Positions 44,855-53,630 are shown, counted from the first letter of the stretch. The stretch: 64,000 nt of DNA from Bacillus sp. FJAT-52991 (GCF_037201805.1 NZ_CP147404.1:1016001-1080000); one strand, 5' to 3'. Numbers and translations: made by a program. The notes: a model not told the origin generated them from the sequence alone.

Positions 44855-45277
44855 TCATTCGATAAAAATATGTTCCTCCTTAGCATAAGTTCGAAAATAG
44901 CTGAGAAAAAGGAGCCCATGATAAAATTTAGCGGAAACATTTCTGCCTTCTACTGGCTCAGGAAGTTGAATGGTTCGTTTGAATTCTCCGTAATATCGTT
45001 CTTGTAAAACGGGAGAGGCATTGAAAAAGCTTTTGACCTGACCTTGAATCGTGAGAGTTGTTCCTGAGACGGACACTTGTATATCGTTTTTAGTCAGTCC
45101 TGAAAGTTCAATTAGAATGATCACTCGCGAGTCTTCAATGTACACGTCAACAGGAGGGAAATTTTCTATCGATCGGTCGGTTGTCGTCTTTGATTGATCA
45201 AAGATATTGTTCCAGAAGTCACCGGATTGATAGTGCTGGGCAAAGTTCATCCATTGCTTAAACTTTTCAAAATCCAA
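44855..45277 (-). CDS. Hsp20/alpha-crystallin-like protein, probable spore coat
   Basis: A 140-residue protein with an Hsp20 domain (residues about 40-135: PPVDVYIEDSRVIILIELSG, SGTTLTIQGQV, ERYYGEFKRTIQLPEPVEG, HGLLFLSYF). The start is TTG 45277 with AGGAGG eight bases upstream. The C-terminal I-x-I anchor is degenerate (EEHIFIE). Bacillus coats contain Hsp20-like proteins (CotM, CotP), and the adjacent GerPF-like genes suggest the same compartment. Confidence 0.78.
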   Translation of the reverse strand: MDFEKFKQWMNFAQHYQSGDFWNNIFDQSKTTTDRSIENFPPVDVYIEDSRVIILIELSGLTKNDIQVSVSGTTLTIQGQVKSFFNASPVLQERYYGEFKRTIQLPEPVEGRNVSAKFYHGLLFLSYFRTYAKEEHIFIE

Positions 45278-45313
45278 GGCTCATTCCTCCTTGTACTTAC
45301 CGGCTATTAATAT

Positions 45314-45817
45314 TTATTCCAAATCGGGGACATCTATTTCTGTATATTGTAAATCGATTTCTTTCGGGATTTTGATTTGAAGGATGCCTTCTTTGAAGTG
45401 AGCGACGGCTCCTTTTTTCTTCACAATAGCTGGGAGAATCACTATTTTCTTATCATCAGCAGTAGGGATGCCTTCAATAATGGCTTGGTTAGATGTATGA
45501 TAAATTTTTAAATGTGAAAACATCGAAGCATCATCAACCGGGATTTTTACATACACATCTTCATGTGTTTCAAAGACAGAAATGTGGATAGTTGGAGTTT
45601 CTGTTTCTGGAGACGAATGGATAGGCTGTTGATTTTCAATTGGAGAAAAAGGAGTGTCTCTTAAAAAGTCAAATGCTTTTTGATGCTTTTGTAAAGAGTC
45701 TGGCAGAGATTGGGTTAAAACATTCTGTACATATTTTTCAATATCACCTTGATTAAATTGCTTCATCCACTTTTGCCAATCCTCATTCGAAGAAAAGGGA
45801 GATTGAAAAGGAAACAT
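45314..45817 (-). CDS. Second Hsp20-like spore protein
   Basis: A 167-residue protein. The N-terminal half is helical and polar (PFQSPFSSNEDWQKWMKQF), the second half is a diverged alpha-crystallin beta-sandwich (HISVFETHEDVYVKIPVDD, QAIIEGIP, KEGILQIKIPKEID) in which the final strand I-x-I is kept. ATG 45817 with AAAGGAG upstream is chosen over GTG 45835. It stands between the GerPF-like and the first Hsp20-like gene, all on one strand with short gaps. Confidence 0.7.
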   Translation of the reverse strand: MFPFQSPFSSNEDWQKWMKQFNQGDIEKYVQNVLTQSLPDSLQKHQKAFDFLRDTPFSPIENQQPIHSSPETETPTIHISVFETHEDVYVKIPVDDASMFSHLKIYHTSNQAIIEGIPTADDKKIVILPAIVKKKGAVAHFKEGILQIKIPKEIDLQYTEIDVPDLE

Positions 45818-45842
45818 GAAGGTCACTCCTTTCACTTTTTAT

Positions 45843-46085
45843 TTAAAATTGGTTAGCGATTGGTAAAGATGGGTTGGCGATTTGATCTTGATCGCTTACA
45901 TCCGTATCGAGCACACCGTTGCCCATGCAAGAGGAAGTAGGTGAGAAATCACCTAATGAAATGTTGGCACCGACAAATTTACTATTGGCTGTATGACTGT
46001 TATGAACCGTTCCTCCAATATCAATATTTCCGTTTTGAGTGACTCCATTCGTTTTCATATTCACGATATTAATAATAAAAGGCAT
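45843..46085 (-). CDS. GerPA/GerPF-family spore germination protein
   Basis: An 80-residue protein that begins MPFIINIVNMKTNGVTQNG and contains NIDIGGTVHNSHTANSKFVGAN (shortened here), the constant GerPA/GerPF pattern with the central ...HTANSK... block. GerP proteins form part of the inner coat and let germinants reach their receptors. AGGAGG lies before the ATG. A close paralogue is encoded just upstream (46158-46400). Confidence 0.9.
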   Translation of the reverse strand: MPFIINIVNMKTNGVTQNGNIDIGGTVHNSHTANSKFVGANISLGDFSPTSSCMGNGVLDTDVSDQDQIANPSLPIANQF

Positions 46086-46157
46086 AGATGTTCCTCCTTT
46101 TTCTGTCCCCTAGTTACTATATGAAAGCAGCGGAAAAAAGGAATAAAAATTTAGTAG

Positions 46158-46400
46158 TTAAACTTGCGCAGAATTCACATTTGCCGGGTTTGCAATATCT
46201 CCCATGTCATTTACATCTGGATCTATAAATACATTCTCCATCATCGACTCAGTTGGAGAAATATCGCCATAAGATGAATTGCTGCCTTGTGACTTGGCGT
46301 TGGCTGTATGTGCATTATGCAGGGCATCTCCAATATTTAATGAACCATTATTAGAGATATTATTAATCTTCATGCTATAAATATTAATAACTGTTGGCAT
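46158..46400 (-). CDS. GerPA/GerPF-family spore germination protein, paralogue
   Basis: An 80-residue protein of the same length and design as its neighbour (MPTVINIYSMKINNISNNG ... LHNAHTANAKSQGSN). The start at 46400 is chosen because GGAGGAGAGG ends four bases upstream; the ATG at 46415 precedes it. It is first in the cluster. About 35 bases upstream on the minus strand GCATAAATTA could be the -10 of a sporulation sigma factor (SigE/SigK type), with a weak -35. Confidence 0.9.
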   Translation of the reverse strand: MPTVINIYSMKINNISNNGSLNIGDALHNAHTANAKSQGSNSSYGDISPTESMMENVFIDPDVNDMGDIANPANVNSAQV

Positions 46401-46607
46401 AACCTCTCCTCCCATATCCTGATTGTCACTAATTTATGCAAAAAAGGAGGAGGGTATGACAGGCGGCGGGCATCTTTAAATCCTTTAGAAGGCAGTGAAT
46501 GAATTGTATTTAATAAGGCGCTTTGTGAACTGTTTTTTTTTGTTGCTTTACAAGAAAAAAATTTGTTAAATTTAGATTTTTATAAATGTGGAATAAGCCC
46601 ATTTATT

Positions 46608-46616
46608 TGGTATAAT
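46608..46616 (+). promoter_or_regulatory. Extended -10 promoter for yerD
   Basis: TGGTATAAT is a perfect extended -10. It implies a leader of nearly 200 bases before the yerD start; 46417-46600 otherwise shows no gene. Confidence 0.55.
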
Positions 46617-46816
46617 GGAGCAGTTAGTGTTTTTTGTTGGAAGCATTTTCAAAAGTACAATAATGATAAAGGAGATGCTTTATATCGATTACGAATATAT
46701 AAGCAGTTACCATCAACTCATAAAAAATAGATTTTGGTGTAGGATTGGGAGTGGAAATATAAGATGAGGAGAAAATCCCTTAATTTTATAACTGTTATTA
46801 GGAGGAACAATAAATC

Positions 46817-48427
46817 ATGTCTTTAGAAATTATTATGTTAGTTTTTGTATCAATCATTGCATTAGCTATTCTTGTACCATTAATTGTTTTTGTATATTTA
46901 TGGATTTCTGACCATAATCAAAAACAACATGCCATTTTGCGTAATTTCCCGGTTTTAGGGAAAGCTCGTTATTTATTTGAAATTATTGGACCTGAATTCC
47001 GACAATATTTCTTTGATAATGATACGGAGAGTAAACCGTATTCACGCGTTGATTTTTTAAATGTTGTTTTGCCATCTAAATATTTAGATTATGTTATTCC
47101 TTTCGGTTCTAAACGTGATTTTGATAAAGAAGGTTATTATATTCGAAATGCGATGTTTCCTAAACAAAAAACAGAGTTAGCCGCAGACAATAAGGAATTG
47201 GTTTCGACAAAGAAGTATATTATTGATAAAGAAAGCGTTGTCAACCGTAAAGAACATGTGGAAGATGCTTTAGCTGATCCGTGGCTTTTAAAAGAGGAAG
47301 ATACCATCATCATTGGTCCAAAGAGAAGGCAACCATTTTTCGTTCGTGGACAAATTGGTATGAGTGGAATGAGCTATGGTGCACTTGGTGAACACGCTAT
47401 TTCTGCTTTGTCAGAAGGATTAGGGATTGCACAGGGTGCCTGGATGAATACTGGAGAAGGTGGGGTTTCTCCTTATCATTTACAAGGGAATACCGATATT
47501 ATTATGCAAATCGGTCCTGGTCTTTTCGGTGTTCGTGACAAAGAGGGAAACTTTTCTTGGGAAAAATTCAAAGAAAAAAGCACCATCGAACAAATTAAAG
47601 CGTTTGAATTAAAATTAGGCCAAGGAGCGAAAATTCGCGGCGGTCACATTGATGGAGCAAAGGTATCGCCAAACATTGCCGAGATCCGTGGCGTCGAACC
47701 ATATCAAACGGTTGACAGTCCAAACCGTTTCAATGAATTTAATGATTTACCATCTATGTTTGAATTTGTTGAAGAGCTGCAGCAAATAGGCGGGAAGCCA
47801 GTAGGGATTAAAATCGTTGTCGGTAACTATGATACGGTTGAAGAATTAGCTAAATATATGAAAAAAACTGGCAAAGGACCTGACTTTATTACGGTTGATG
47901 GTGGGGAAGGTGGTACAGGTGCCACTTATCAAGAATTAGCTGATAGTGTCGGTTTGCCAATTAAAAGTGCCCTCTCTTTGTTAGATAAAGCTTTACGTCA
48001 ACATGGTGTAAGAGAGCAAGTGAAAATTTTTGCTTCTGGGAAATTATTCACACCAGACCGTGTCGCAGTAGCGCTTGGGATGGGAGCTGATTTAGTCAAT
48101 ATTGCTCGTGGTTTTATGTTTGCAGTCGGCTGTATTAACGCTCAGCATTGTCATACAAATAAATGCCCTGTCGGTGTTGCAACGACAGACCCAGAATTAC
48201 AACGCGCCCTCGTTATTGATGAGAAAAAGTACCGCGTCGCTAATTATGTCATCGCTATGAGAAAAGGGTTATATAATATTTCTGCAGCTACAGGAATTGA
48301 TAACCCAACACAATTTTCTAAAGAACATATTGTTTTCAAAGATACCTATGGACGTGTGACATCACTACAAGAAATTACACAAGATGAAACATCGGAACGA
48401 ATCAAAGAGCATTCTTTTGTAGGATAA
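46817..48427 (+). CDS. yerD: FMN-binding glutamate synthase-family protein (YerD-like)
   Basis: A 536-residue protein with one N-terminal membrane helix (about residues 5-30) followed by a glutamate synthase central FMN/iron-sulfur domain: MSGMSYGALGEHAI, NTGEGGVSPYH, KLGQGAKIRGGH, DGGEGGTGATY and CINAQHCHTNKCPVGVAT, which carries the 3Fe-4S cysteines. It has no glutaminase domain. It matches YerD of B. subtilis, whose reaction is not known to me. AGGAGGA precedes the ATG. It is a stand-alone relative of gltA at 6547-11115. Confidence 0.9.
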   Translation: MSLEIIMLVFVSIIALAILVPLIVFVYLWISDHNQKQHAILRNFPVLGKARYLFEIIGPEFRQYFFDNDTESKPYSRVDFLNVVLPSKYLDYVIPFGSKRDFDKEGYYIRNAMFPKQKTELAADNKELVSTKKYIIDKESVVNRKEHVEDALADPWLLKEEDTIIIGPKRRQPFFVRGQIGMSGMSYGALGEHAISALSEGLGIAQGAWMNTGEGGVSPYHLQGNTDIIMQIGPGLFGVRDKEGNFSWEKFKEKSTIEQIKAFELKLGQGAKIRGGHIDGAKVSPNIAEIRGVEPYQTVDSPNRFNEFNDLPSMFEFVEELQQIGGKPVGIKIVVGNYDTVEELAKYMKKTGKGPDFITVDGGEGGTGATYQELADSVGLPIKSALSLLDKALRQHGVREQVKIFASGKLFTPDRVAVALGMGADLVNIARGFMFAVGCINAQHCHTNKCPVGVATTDPELQRALVIDEKKYRVANYVIAMRKGLYNISAATGIDNPTQFSKEHIVFKDTYGRVTSLQEITQDETSERIKEHSFVG

Positions 48428-48447
48428 GGTAATGTTCATACAATTTG

Positions 48448-48488
48448 AAAAATCCACAGAGAGCATAAAAAGCTCTGTGGATTTTTTG
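48448..48488 (+). terminator. Terminator after yerD
   Basis: AAAAATCCACAGAG and CTCTGTGGATTTTT form a perfect 14-bp stem with T run. A multi-hairpin repeat starts eight bases later. Confidence 0.92.
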
Positions 48489-48495
48489 TCTTTCT

Positions 48496-48656
48496 TTTAT
48501 CCCGCATTAACGGGCTGTAAGACCCCCACCTCAACGTGGCAGAAGGAGCGCAGGCATGTAGGTGAGGGATCAACAGCCCGTTGCGACTTTAGCCTTTGTT
48601 CTTCTTTTATCAGTGGGGGATGAAGAAAACCCTCACTGATTGAAGTTTCACTTTAT
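48496..48656 (+). repeat. Multi-hairpin repeat, copy 3
   Basis: About 161 bases with the same two ends and hairpins as the copies at 29121-29282 and 39482-39703. It lacks the extra central palindromes of copy 2 and shares with it the TTTAGCCTTTGTTCTTCT section. Confidence 0.88.
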
Positions 48657-48752
48657 TAGACAAGCTGCAGGTAAGTTTCTGCAGCTTGATTATTGAAAAA
48701 AGACAGAAAATTAAAATAAGACTTGATTTTTAAGTGTGTATGTAGTAATTTT

Positions 48753-48773
48753 TGATTAACGAATCATTAATCA
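48753..48773 (+). promoter_or_regulatory. Candidate operator of the NAD salvage operon
   Basis: TGATTAA-CGAATCA-TTAATCA is an inverted repeat with perfect 7-bp arms, nine bases before the ribosome binding site of the NrtR-like gene. It is a good candidate for autoregulation. Confidence 0.55.
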
Positions 48774-48794
48774 TTTTTATTGAGGTGGATCTTT

Positions 48795-49592
48795 TTGTTA
48801 AATGAGTTTGTGAATGATCAAGAAGCGTTAAAGGCATACGATGTCAGAAAATATCGGACTCCCGATGGTTACACAAGTGATATTGCCATTTTTACTATTA
48901 CGCCAAATGAACAAGTGGAGATCGGTCGTTCGTTAAGTATTTTGTTAATTAAAAGGGCGATGGAAAATGCAGAAGGCCAACCGAATATAGAAGGAGGAAA
49001 ATGGGCCCTTCCTGGAGGTTTTGTTGGATCGAAAGAAACCGCTTTCGAAGCGGCACTGAGAGAATTAGAAGAAGAAACAGGTATCCAAGGAATTCATTTA
49101 AAGCATTACGGTGTTTATGATAAAGAAGGGCGAGATCCGAGAGGTTGGATGATTACAAATGCCCACTATGCGGCGGTTCCAGAACATTTGCTTGCTGAAA
49201 GAAAAGCTGGAGATGATGCAGCGGATGTACAATTGTTTAGCGTTCAAGAAGCGTTAAAACTACCGCTTGCTTTTGACCACAAGGAAATGATTCAAGATGC
49301 CTTGCGAATGATTCAAATCGATATGCTGCAAACAACGCTTGCGAAAGAGTTTCTTCCGAAAGAGTTTACACTATCAGAATTACGAAATGTTATTTTAAGT
49401 GTATCAGAAGGTATCGTCGATGAAGTGGTTAAATCAGAACCGTTTTTTTGGAGGAAGGCCCCCAGTCTTCCATTTATAGAGCTGGTGACATTGGAAAATG
49501 GTCAGCCAAAAACGACACAAAGAAATTCCAAATATAAAACAAAGCTATATCGCTTTAACGAACATGTGCCAATAAAAAGTATTTATAAATAA
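48795..49592 (+). CDS. NrtR-like Nudix regulator / Nudix hydrolase
   Basis: A 265-residue protein: a Nudix domain (residues about 20-155) with an intact Nudix box GGFVGSKE-x7-RELEEETG, and a C-terminal winged-helix (residues about 170-235). The two-domain form is that of NrtR, a regulator of NAD metabolism that binds ADP-ribose. The intact box suggests it may still hydrolyse substrate, for example ADP-ribose. TTG 48795 is chosen, with GAGGTGG six bases upstream. Nicotinamidase follows after 14 bases, then nicotinate phosphoribosyltransferase, which fixes the role in NAD salvage. Confidence 0.85.
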   Translation: MLNEFVNDQEALKAYDVRKYRTPDGYTSDIAIFTITPNEQVEIGRSLSILLIKRAMENAEGQPNIEGGKWALPGGFVGSKETAFEAALRELEEETGIQGIHLKHYGVYDKEGRDPRGWMITNAHYAAVPEHLLAERKAGDDAADVQLFSVQEALKLPLAFDHKEMIQDALRMIQIDMLQTTLAKEFLPKEFTLSELRNVILSVSEGIVDEVVKSEPFFWRKAPSLPFIELVTLENGQPKTTQRNSKYKTKLYRFNEHVPIKSIYK

Positions 49593-49606
49593 AAGGAGAG
49601 GTTCGG

Positions 49607-50152
49607 ATGAATAAGAAAGCATTAATTAATGTGGATTATACGAATGACTTTGTGGATGGATCTTTGCCTGTTGGTCCACCAGCAGAAGAGATTGAGGAGA
49701 AAATCGTTTCGATTACAAAAGAGTTTTTGGCAGAAGGGGATTATGTTGTTTTGGCAATTGATCTTCACCATAAGCAAGATGCTTATCATCCGGAGACAAA
49801 GCTGTTCCCACCTCATAATATTGAAGGCTCAAATGGCCGCACATTGTATGGTCAATTACAAGAGGTGTACGAGAAATATAAAGAAGATGACAATCTTTAT
49901 TATATGGATAAAATGCGATATTCCGCTTTTGCTGGGACAGACCTTGATATAAAACTCCGAGAACGTGGCATCACTGAAGTTCATATTATCGGTGTGTGTA
50001 CGGATATTTGTGTGCTCCATACAGCGGTAGATGCTTATAATAAAGGATATAATATCGTGATTCATAAAGAGGCAGTCGCTAGTTTCAATCAGCAAGGTCA
50101 TGAATGGGCACTCGGCCATTTTGCAGCTTGTTTAGGGGCAAAGGTGCTTTAA
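49607..50152 (+). CDS. pncA: Nicotinamidase
   Basis: A 181-residue isochorismatase-fold amidase. Catalytic Asp10 (INVDYTNDF), Lys102 (MDKMRYSAF) and Cys135 (GVCTDICVLHT) are in place, as are the metal ligands near DLHHKQDAYHPE. It turns nicotinamide into nicotinate, the substrate of the next enzyme. GGAGAGG precedes the ATG, and pncB follows after 17 bases. Confidence 0.94.
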   Translation: MNKKALINVDYTNDFVDGSLPVGPPAEEIEEKIVSITKEFLAEGDYVVLAIDLHHKQDAYHPETKLFPPHNIEGSNGRTLYGQLQEVYEKYKEDDNLYYMDKMRYSAFAGTDLDIKLRERGITEVHIIGVCTDICVLHTAVDAYNKGYNIVIHKEAVASFNQQGHEWALGHFAACLGAKVL

Positions 50153-50169
50153 TTTTGGAGGGAAGACAA

Positions 50170-51636
50170 ATGAACAAGAGATATCAAGATGATGGACTAG
50201 CATTACATACAGATTTATATCAAATTAATATGGCGGAAACGTATTGGAACGATGGCATTCATGATAAGAAAGCGGTATTTGAATTGTATTTCAGAAAGCT
50301 TCCGTTTGGGAATGGCTATGCTGTTTTTGCTGGACTAGAACGAATAGTAAACTACTTGCAGAATTTTAAGTTTACCGATAGCGATATTGACTACTTACGT
50401 AATGAAGTCGGTTATGAAGAGGATTTTCTTGCTTACTTGCAAGAGATGACGTTCACTGGGACGGTCTTTTCTATGAAAGAAGGAGAGCTTGTGTTTGGAA
50501 ACGAACCCATTCTTCGGGTAGAAGCTTCCCTTGCTCAGGCACAAATTATTGAAACCGCTTTATTAAATATTGTGAATTACCAAACGCTTATTGCGACGAA
50601 AGCATCAAGAATTAAACAAGTCGTTGGTGAAGAAGCAGCGATGGAATTTGGAAGTCGGCGTGCTCAGGAAATGGATGCGGCCATTTGGGGGACGCGAGCT
50701 GCTTTTATTGGAGGGTTCGATGGCACGAGCAATGTAAGAGCTGGGAAAATGTTTGGCATTCCTGTATCAGGTACACATGCTCATGCTCTCGTTCAAACGT
50801 ATAAAGATGAATATATTGCCTTTCATAAATATGCTGAACGTCATGAAGATTGCGTCTTTTTAGTTGACACATACGATACGTTAAAATCAGGAGTACCGAC
50901 TGCAATTAAAGTAGCGAAAGAGTTAGGAAATCGCATCAATTTCATTGGTATTCGTTTAGATAGTGGAGATTTGGCGTATTTATCAAAGGAAGCAAGAAAA
51001 ATGTTAGATGACGCTGGGTTTCCTCAAGCGAAAATTATTGCTTCTAATGATCTTGATGAGTATACCATTATGAACTTAAAGGCAGAAGGAGCACAAATTG
51101 ATAGTTGGGGAATCGGAACGAAGCTGATCACCGCCTTCGATCAAGCGGCTTTAGGGGCCGTGTATAAGCTTGTTTCAATTGAAAATGAACAAGGAGAGAT
51201 GGAAGATACGATCAAAATTTCTGGAAATCCAGAAAAAGTGACAACTCCTGGCTTGAAGCGAGTATATCGCATCATCAATAAAGCAAATGGAAAAGCCGAG
51301 GGAGATTATATTGCTATGGAAGACGAGAACCCACAGCAAGAAAAACGGCTGAAAATGTTTCATCCTGTTCATACGTTTCTTTCAAAGTTTGTGACTAACT
51401 TTGAAGCGAAAGAGCTTCACGAAAAAATCTTTACTGATGGGGAATTCATTTATCATTTGCCGGAAATTAAAGATATTCAACAATATGTGAAAGAAAATCT
51501 CCAGCTTTTATGGAAAGAGTATAAGCGTTCGTTAAATCCAGAAGAATATCCGGTCGATTTAAGCCAAGCATGCTGGGATAATAAAATGAAGAACATTGAG
51601 GAAGTCTGGGAAAAAGTAAAAAAGGTGGATGCATAA
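50170..51636 (+). CDS. pncB: Nicotinate phosphoribosyltransferase
   Basis: A 488-residue enzyme of the length of Bacillus PncB. It contains the N-terminal HTDLYQINMAETYW, FRKLPFGNGYAVFAGLE, EFGSRRAQEMDAA with the catalytic-loop His region SGTHAHALVQ, and IRLDSGDLAYLS. It converts nicotinate and PRPP into nicotinate mononucleotide. ATG 50170 with GGAGGGAAG upstream is chosen over a longer frame running into pncA. It is the last gene of the NrtR-pncA-pncB operon. Confidence 0.95.
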   Translation: MNKRYQDDGLALHTDLYQINMAETYWNDGIHDKKAVFELYFRKLPFGNGYAVFAGLERIVNYLQNFKFTDSDIDYLRNEVGYEEDFLAYLQEMTFTGTVFSMKEGELVFGNEPILRVEASLAQAQIIETALLNIVNYQTLIATKASRIKQVVGEEAAMEFGSRRAQEMDAAIWGTRAAFIGGFDGTSNVRAGKMFGIPVSGTHAHALVQTYKDEYIAFHKYAERHEDCVFLVDTYDTLKSGVPTAIKVAKELGNRINFIGIRLDSGDLAYLSKEARKMLDDAGFPQAKIIASNDLDEYTIMNLKAEGAQIDSWGIGTKLITAFDQAALGAVYKLVSIENEQGEMEDTIKISGNPEKVTTPGLKRVYRIINKANGKAEGDYIAMEDENPQQEKRLKMFHPVHTFLSKFVTNFEAKELHEKIFTDGEFIYHLPEIKDIQQYVKENLQLLWKEYKRSLNPEEYPVDLSQACWDNKMKNIEEVWEKVKKVDA

Positions 51637-51669
51637 AATAATAGAAAAACTAACTAGTATTGAGTCAAT

Positions 51670-51715
51670 GAAAAGATCCTTTTATCAAAAATAGATAAAA
51701 GGATCTTTTCATTTT
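51670..51715 (+). terminator. Terminator of the NAD salvage operon
   Basis: Perfect 17-bp stem GAAAAGATCCTTTTATC / GATAAAAGGATCTTTTC, loop AAAAATA. Confidence 0.92.
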
Positions 51716-51804
51716 ATGTGATCAATCTGTTCGTTTTTACGATATACTATAAATAATGCGATTTTTTAGAAAAAACAAACATCTTGGTTAAGGGGCGAAA
51801 TTTG

Positions 51805-52992
51805 ATGAAAAAACGATATGAGAATATGGAAACATCAGTTATTCATGCGGGCTATGATGCAAAGGAGCATTTAGGTAGCTTGTCGACACCGATTTTTCAA
51901 ACCTCTACTTTTACCTTTGATAGTGCTGAACAAGGGGAGAAGCGATTTGCTGGCGAAGAAGAAGGATATATTTATTCAAGACTAGGCAATCCGACGGTAC
52001 GAGCGTTAGAGGAACGGATTGCAGAGCTGGAAGGGGCGGAAGCAGGACTTGCCTTTGGTTCAGGGATGGCGGCTGTTTCTGCAGTCTTATTTGCCTTAAC
52101 AAAAGCGGGGGATCATATTATATGTTCGCAAGGTATTTACGGTTGCACGTTTGGTTTGTTGGAATTGATGAAAGAGAAATATGCCATTACTCATGATTTT
52201 TGTACGATGGAGACAGAAGAACAAATTCGACAATTAATACAACCTGAAACAGCTTGTATTTATGTCGAAACACCGATTAATCCAACGATGAAGTTGATTG
52301 ATTTAGAGATGGTGGCGAAAGTAGCGAGGGAAAAGGGGATTCCAGTGGTTGTTGATAATACATTCTCCTCCCCGTATTTACAACAGCCGCTACAATCTGG
52401 ATGCGACGTTGTGCTTCACAGTGCAACGAAATTTATTGGTGGCCATGGAGATGTCATTGCGGGCCTCGCTGCTGGAAAGAAGGAATTTATTCAGCAAGTA
52501 GCTATGACGACATTAAAGGATATTGGCGGGGTGATTTCCCCCTTTGATGCTTGGCTCTTGTTAAGAGGACTTAAAACATTACCTGTTCGAATGGATCGTC
52601 ATTGCGAAAATGCGGCCTATATTGCTGAACAATTGAAGCAGCACCCATTTGTGAAAAAGGTGTTATATCCAGGGGATACAGAAAACAAAGATTATGTGAT
52701 TATGAGCAAGCAAATGAAAGCTGGCGGAGGGCTTATTTCATTTGAAATTGATGGAAGCAAAGAAGAGGCTCAAGCTTTACTGAACAAACTATCCCTAATT
52801 AAGATTGCTGTCAGCTTAGGAGATACAGAAACTCTGATTCAGCATCCTGCGACGATGACGCATTCAAGTATACCTAGAGAGATTAGAGAACAAATGGGCA
52901 TTACAGACCAACTCATCCGTCTATCGGTGGGGCTTGAAGCGAAACAAGATATTTGGCAAGATCTTGAGCAAGCATTGAATCATAGAAAATAA
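51805..52992 (+). CDS. Methionine gamma-lyase / cystathionine gamma-lyase family PLP enzyme
   Basis: A 395-residue Cys/Met metabolism PLP enzyme. The YSRLGNPTVRALEERIAELEG start region, GSGMAAVSA, the DNTFSSPYLQQPL strand and the PLP lysine in HSATKFIGGHGDV are clear. The SQGIYGCTFGL segment holds a cysteine found at the same place in methionine gamma-lyases (YGCTF), so L-methionine gamma-lyase is favoured over cystathionine gamma-lyase or gamma-synthase. ATG 51805 with AAGGGGCG upstream is chosen over an upstream frame start. Confidence 0.85.
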   Translation: MKKRYENMETSVIHAGYDAKEHLGSLSTPIFQTSTFTFDSAEQGEKRFAGEEEGYIYSRLGNPTVRALEERIAELEGAEAGLAFGSGMAAVSAVLFALTKAGDHIICSQGIYGCTFGLLELMKEKYAITHDFCTMETEEQIRQLIQPETACIYVETPINPTMKLIDLEMVAKVAREKGIPVVVDNTFSSPYLQQPLQSGCDVVLHSATKFIGGHGDVIAGLAAGKKEFIQQVAMTTLKDIGGVISPFDAWLLLRGLKTLPVRMDRHCENAAYIAEQLKQHPFVKKVLYPGDTENKDYVIMSKQMKAGGGLISFEIDGSKEEAQALLNKLSLIKIAVSLGDTETLIQHPATMTHSSIPREIREQMGITDQLIRLSVGLEAKQDIWQDLEQALNHRK

Positions 52993-52995
52993 CCT

Positions 52996-53031
52996 CTAAA
53001 AAGGGTGACTCCACTAAAAAGGGTGACTCCA
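52996..53031 (+). repeat. Tandem 18-bp direct repeat after the PLP enzyme gene
   Basis: CTAAAAAGGGTGACTCCA occurs twice head to tail, beginning four bases after the stop codon. There is no hairpin. The stretch up to ppiB at 53182 has no other gene. Confidence 0.92.
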
Positions 53032-53181
53032 CAATAGAATTTTATTCAACAATCGTTTACCCATACTAGCTTTTTGATTAGTTTCTTCTTCGGTTAAAAA
53101 AGAAATGTGCTTAAGCTTTTCTTTCGTGCGTCTGTCCGTTATAGTAGAAACTGAAAACTATTACATAAGGGAGACGATACT

Positions 53182-53622
53182 ATGGCGAAAAAAGGAACAA
53201 TTATTATGGAAAACGGAGAAAAAATCGAATTTGATTTATTTCCAAATGAAGCACCGAATACAGTAGCAAACTTTGAGAAGCTAGCGAATGAAGGATTCTA
53301 CAATGGTGTTACGTTTCACCGTGTAATCCCGGGCTTTGTGAGTCAAGGAGGAGACCCAACTGGCACAGGTGCTGGCGGAAGCGGCACAACCATTAAATGT
53401 GAAACAGAAGGCAATCCTCATAAGCATGAAGCGGGCAGCTTTTCTATGGCTCATGCTGGTAAAGACACAGGCAGCAGTCAATTCTTTATCGTTCACGAAC
53501 CACAGCCTCATTTAAATGGCGTTCATACTGTATTTGGAAAAGTGACTTCTGGTCTTGAAACAGTTCTTGCGATGAAGAATGGCGATGTGATGAAAGAAGT
53601 AACAGTGGCAGATGCTGAATAA
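53182..53622 (+). CDS. ppiB: Peptidyl-prolyl cis-trans isomerase, cyclophilin type
   Basis: A 146-residue cyclophilin matching Bacillus PpiB in length. The active-site [26 protein letters not shown] and [24 protein letters not shown] segments are present. It is a cytoplasmic protein folding helper. GGGAGACG precedes the ATG; a TATAGT about 37 bases upstream may be its -10. A perfect terminator follows. Confidence 0.95.
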   Translation: MAKKGTIIMENGEKIEFDLFPNEAPNTVANFEKLANEGFYNGVTFHRVIPGFVSQGGDPTGTGAGGSGTTIKCETEGNPHKHEAGSFSMAHAGKDTGSSQFFIVHEPQPHLNGVHTVFGKVTSGLETVLAMKNGDVMKEVTVADAE

Positions 53623-53630
53623 GTAAGGAG

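Noticed and set aside
46441..46475. Fourth copy of the GTGCCTGTCAC element (TATGACAGGCGGCGGGCATC)
   Set aside because: Only TGACAGG is shared, and it is not next to a stop codon.
46664..46770. Short leader frame before yerD (about 30 codons)
   Set aside because: The ribosome binding site directly touches the start codon and the product has no recognisable feature.
48432..48623. Small plus-strand frame behind yerD
   Set aside because: It covers the terminator and the multi-hairpin repeat, so it is not a gene.
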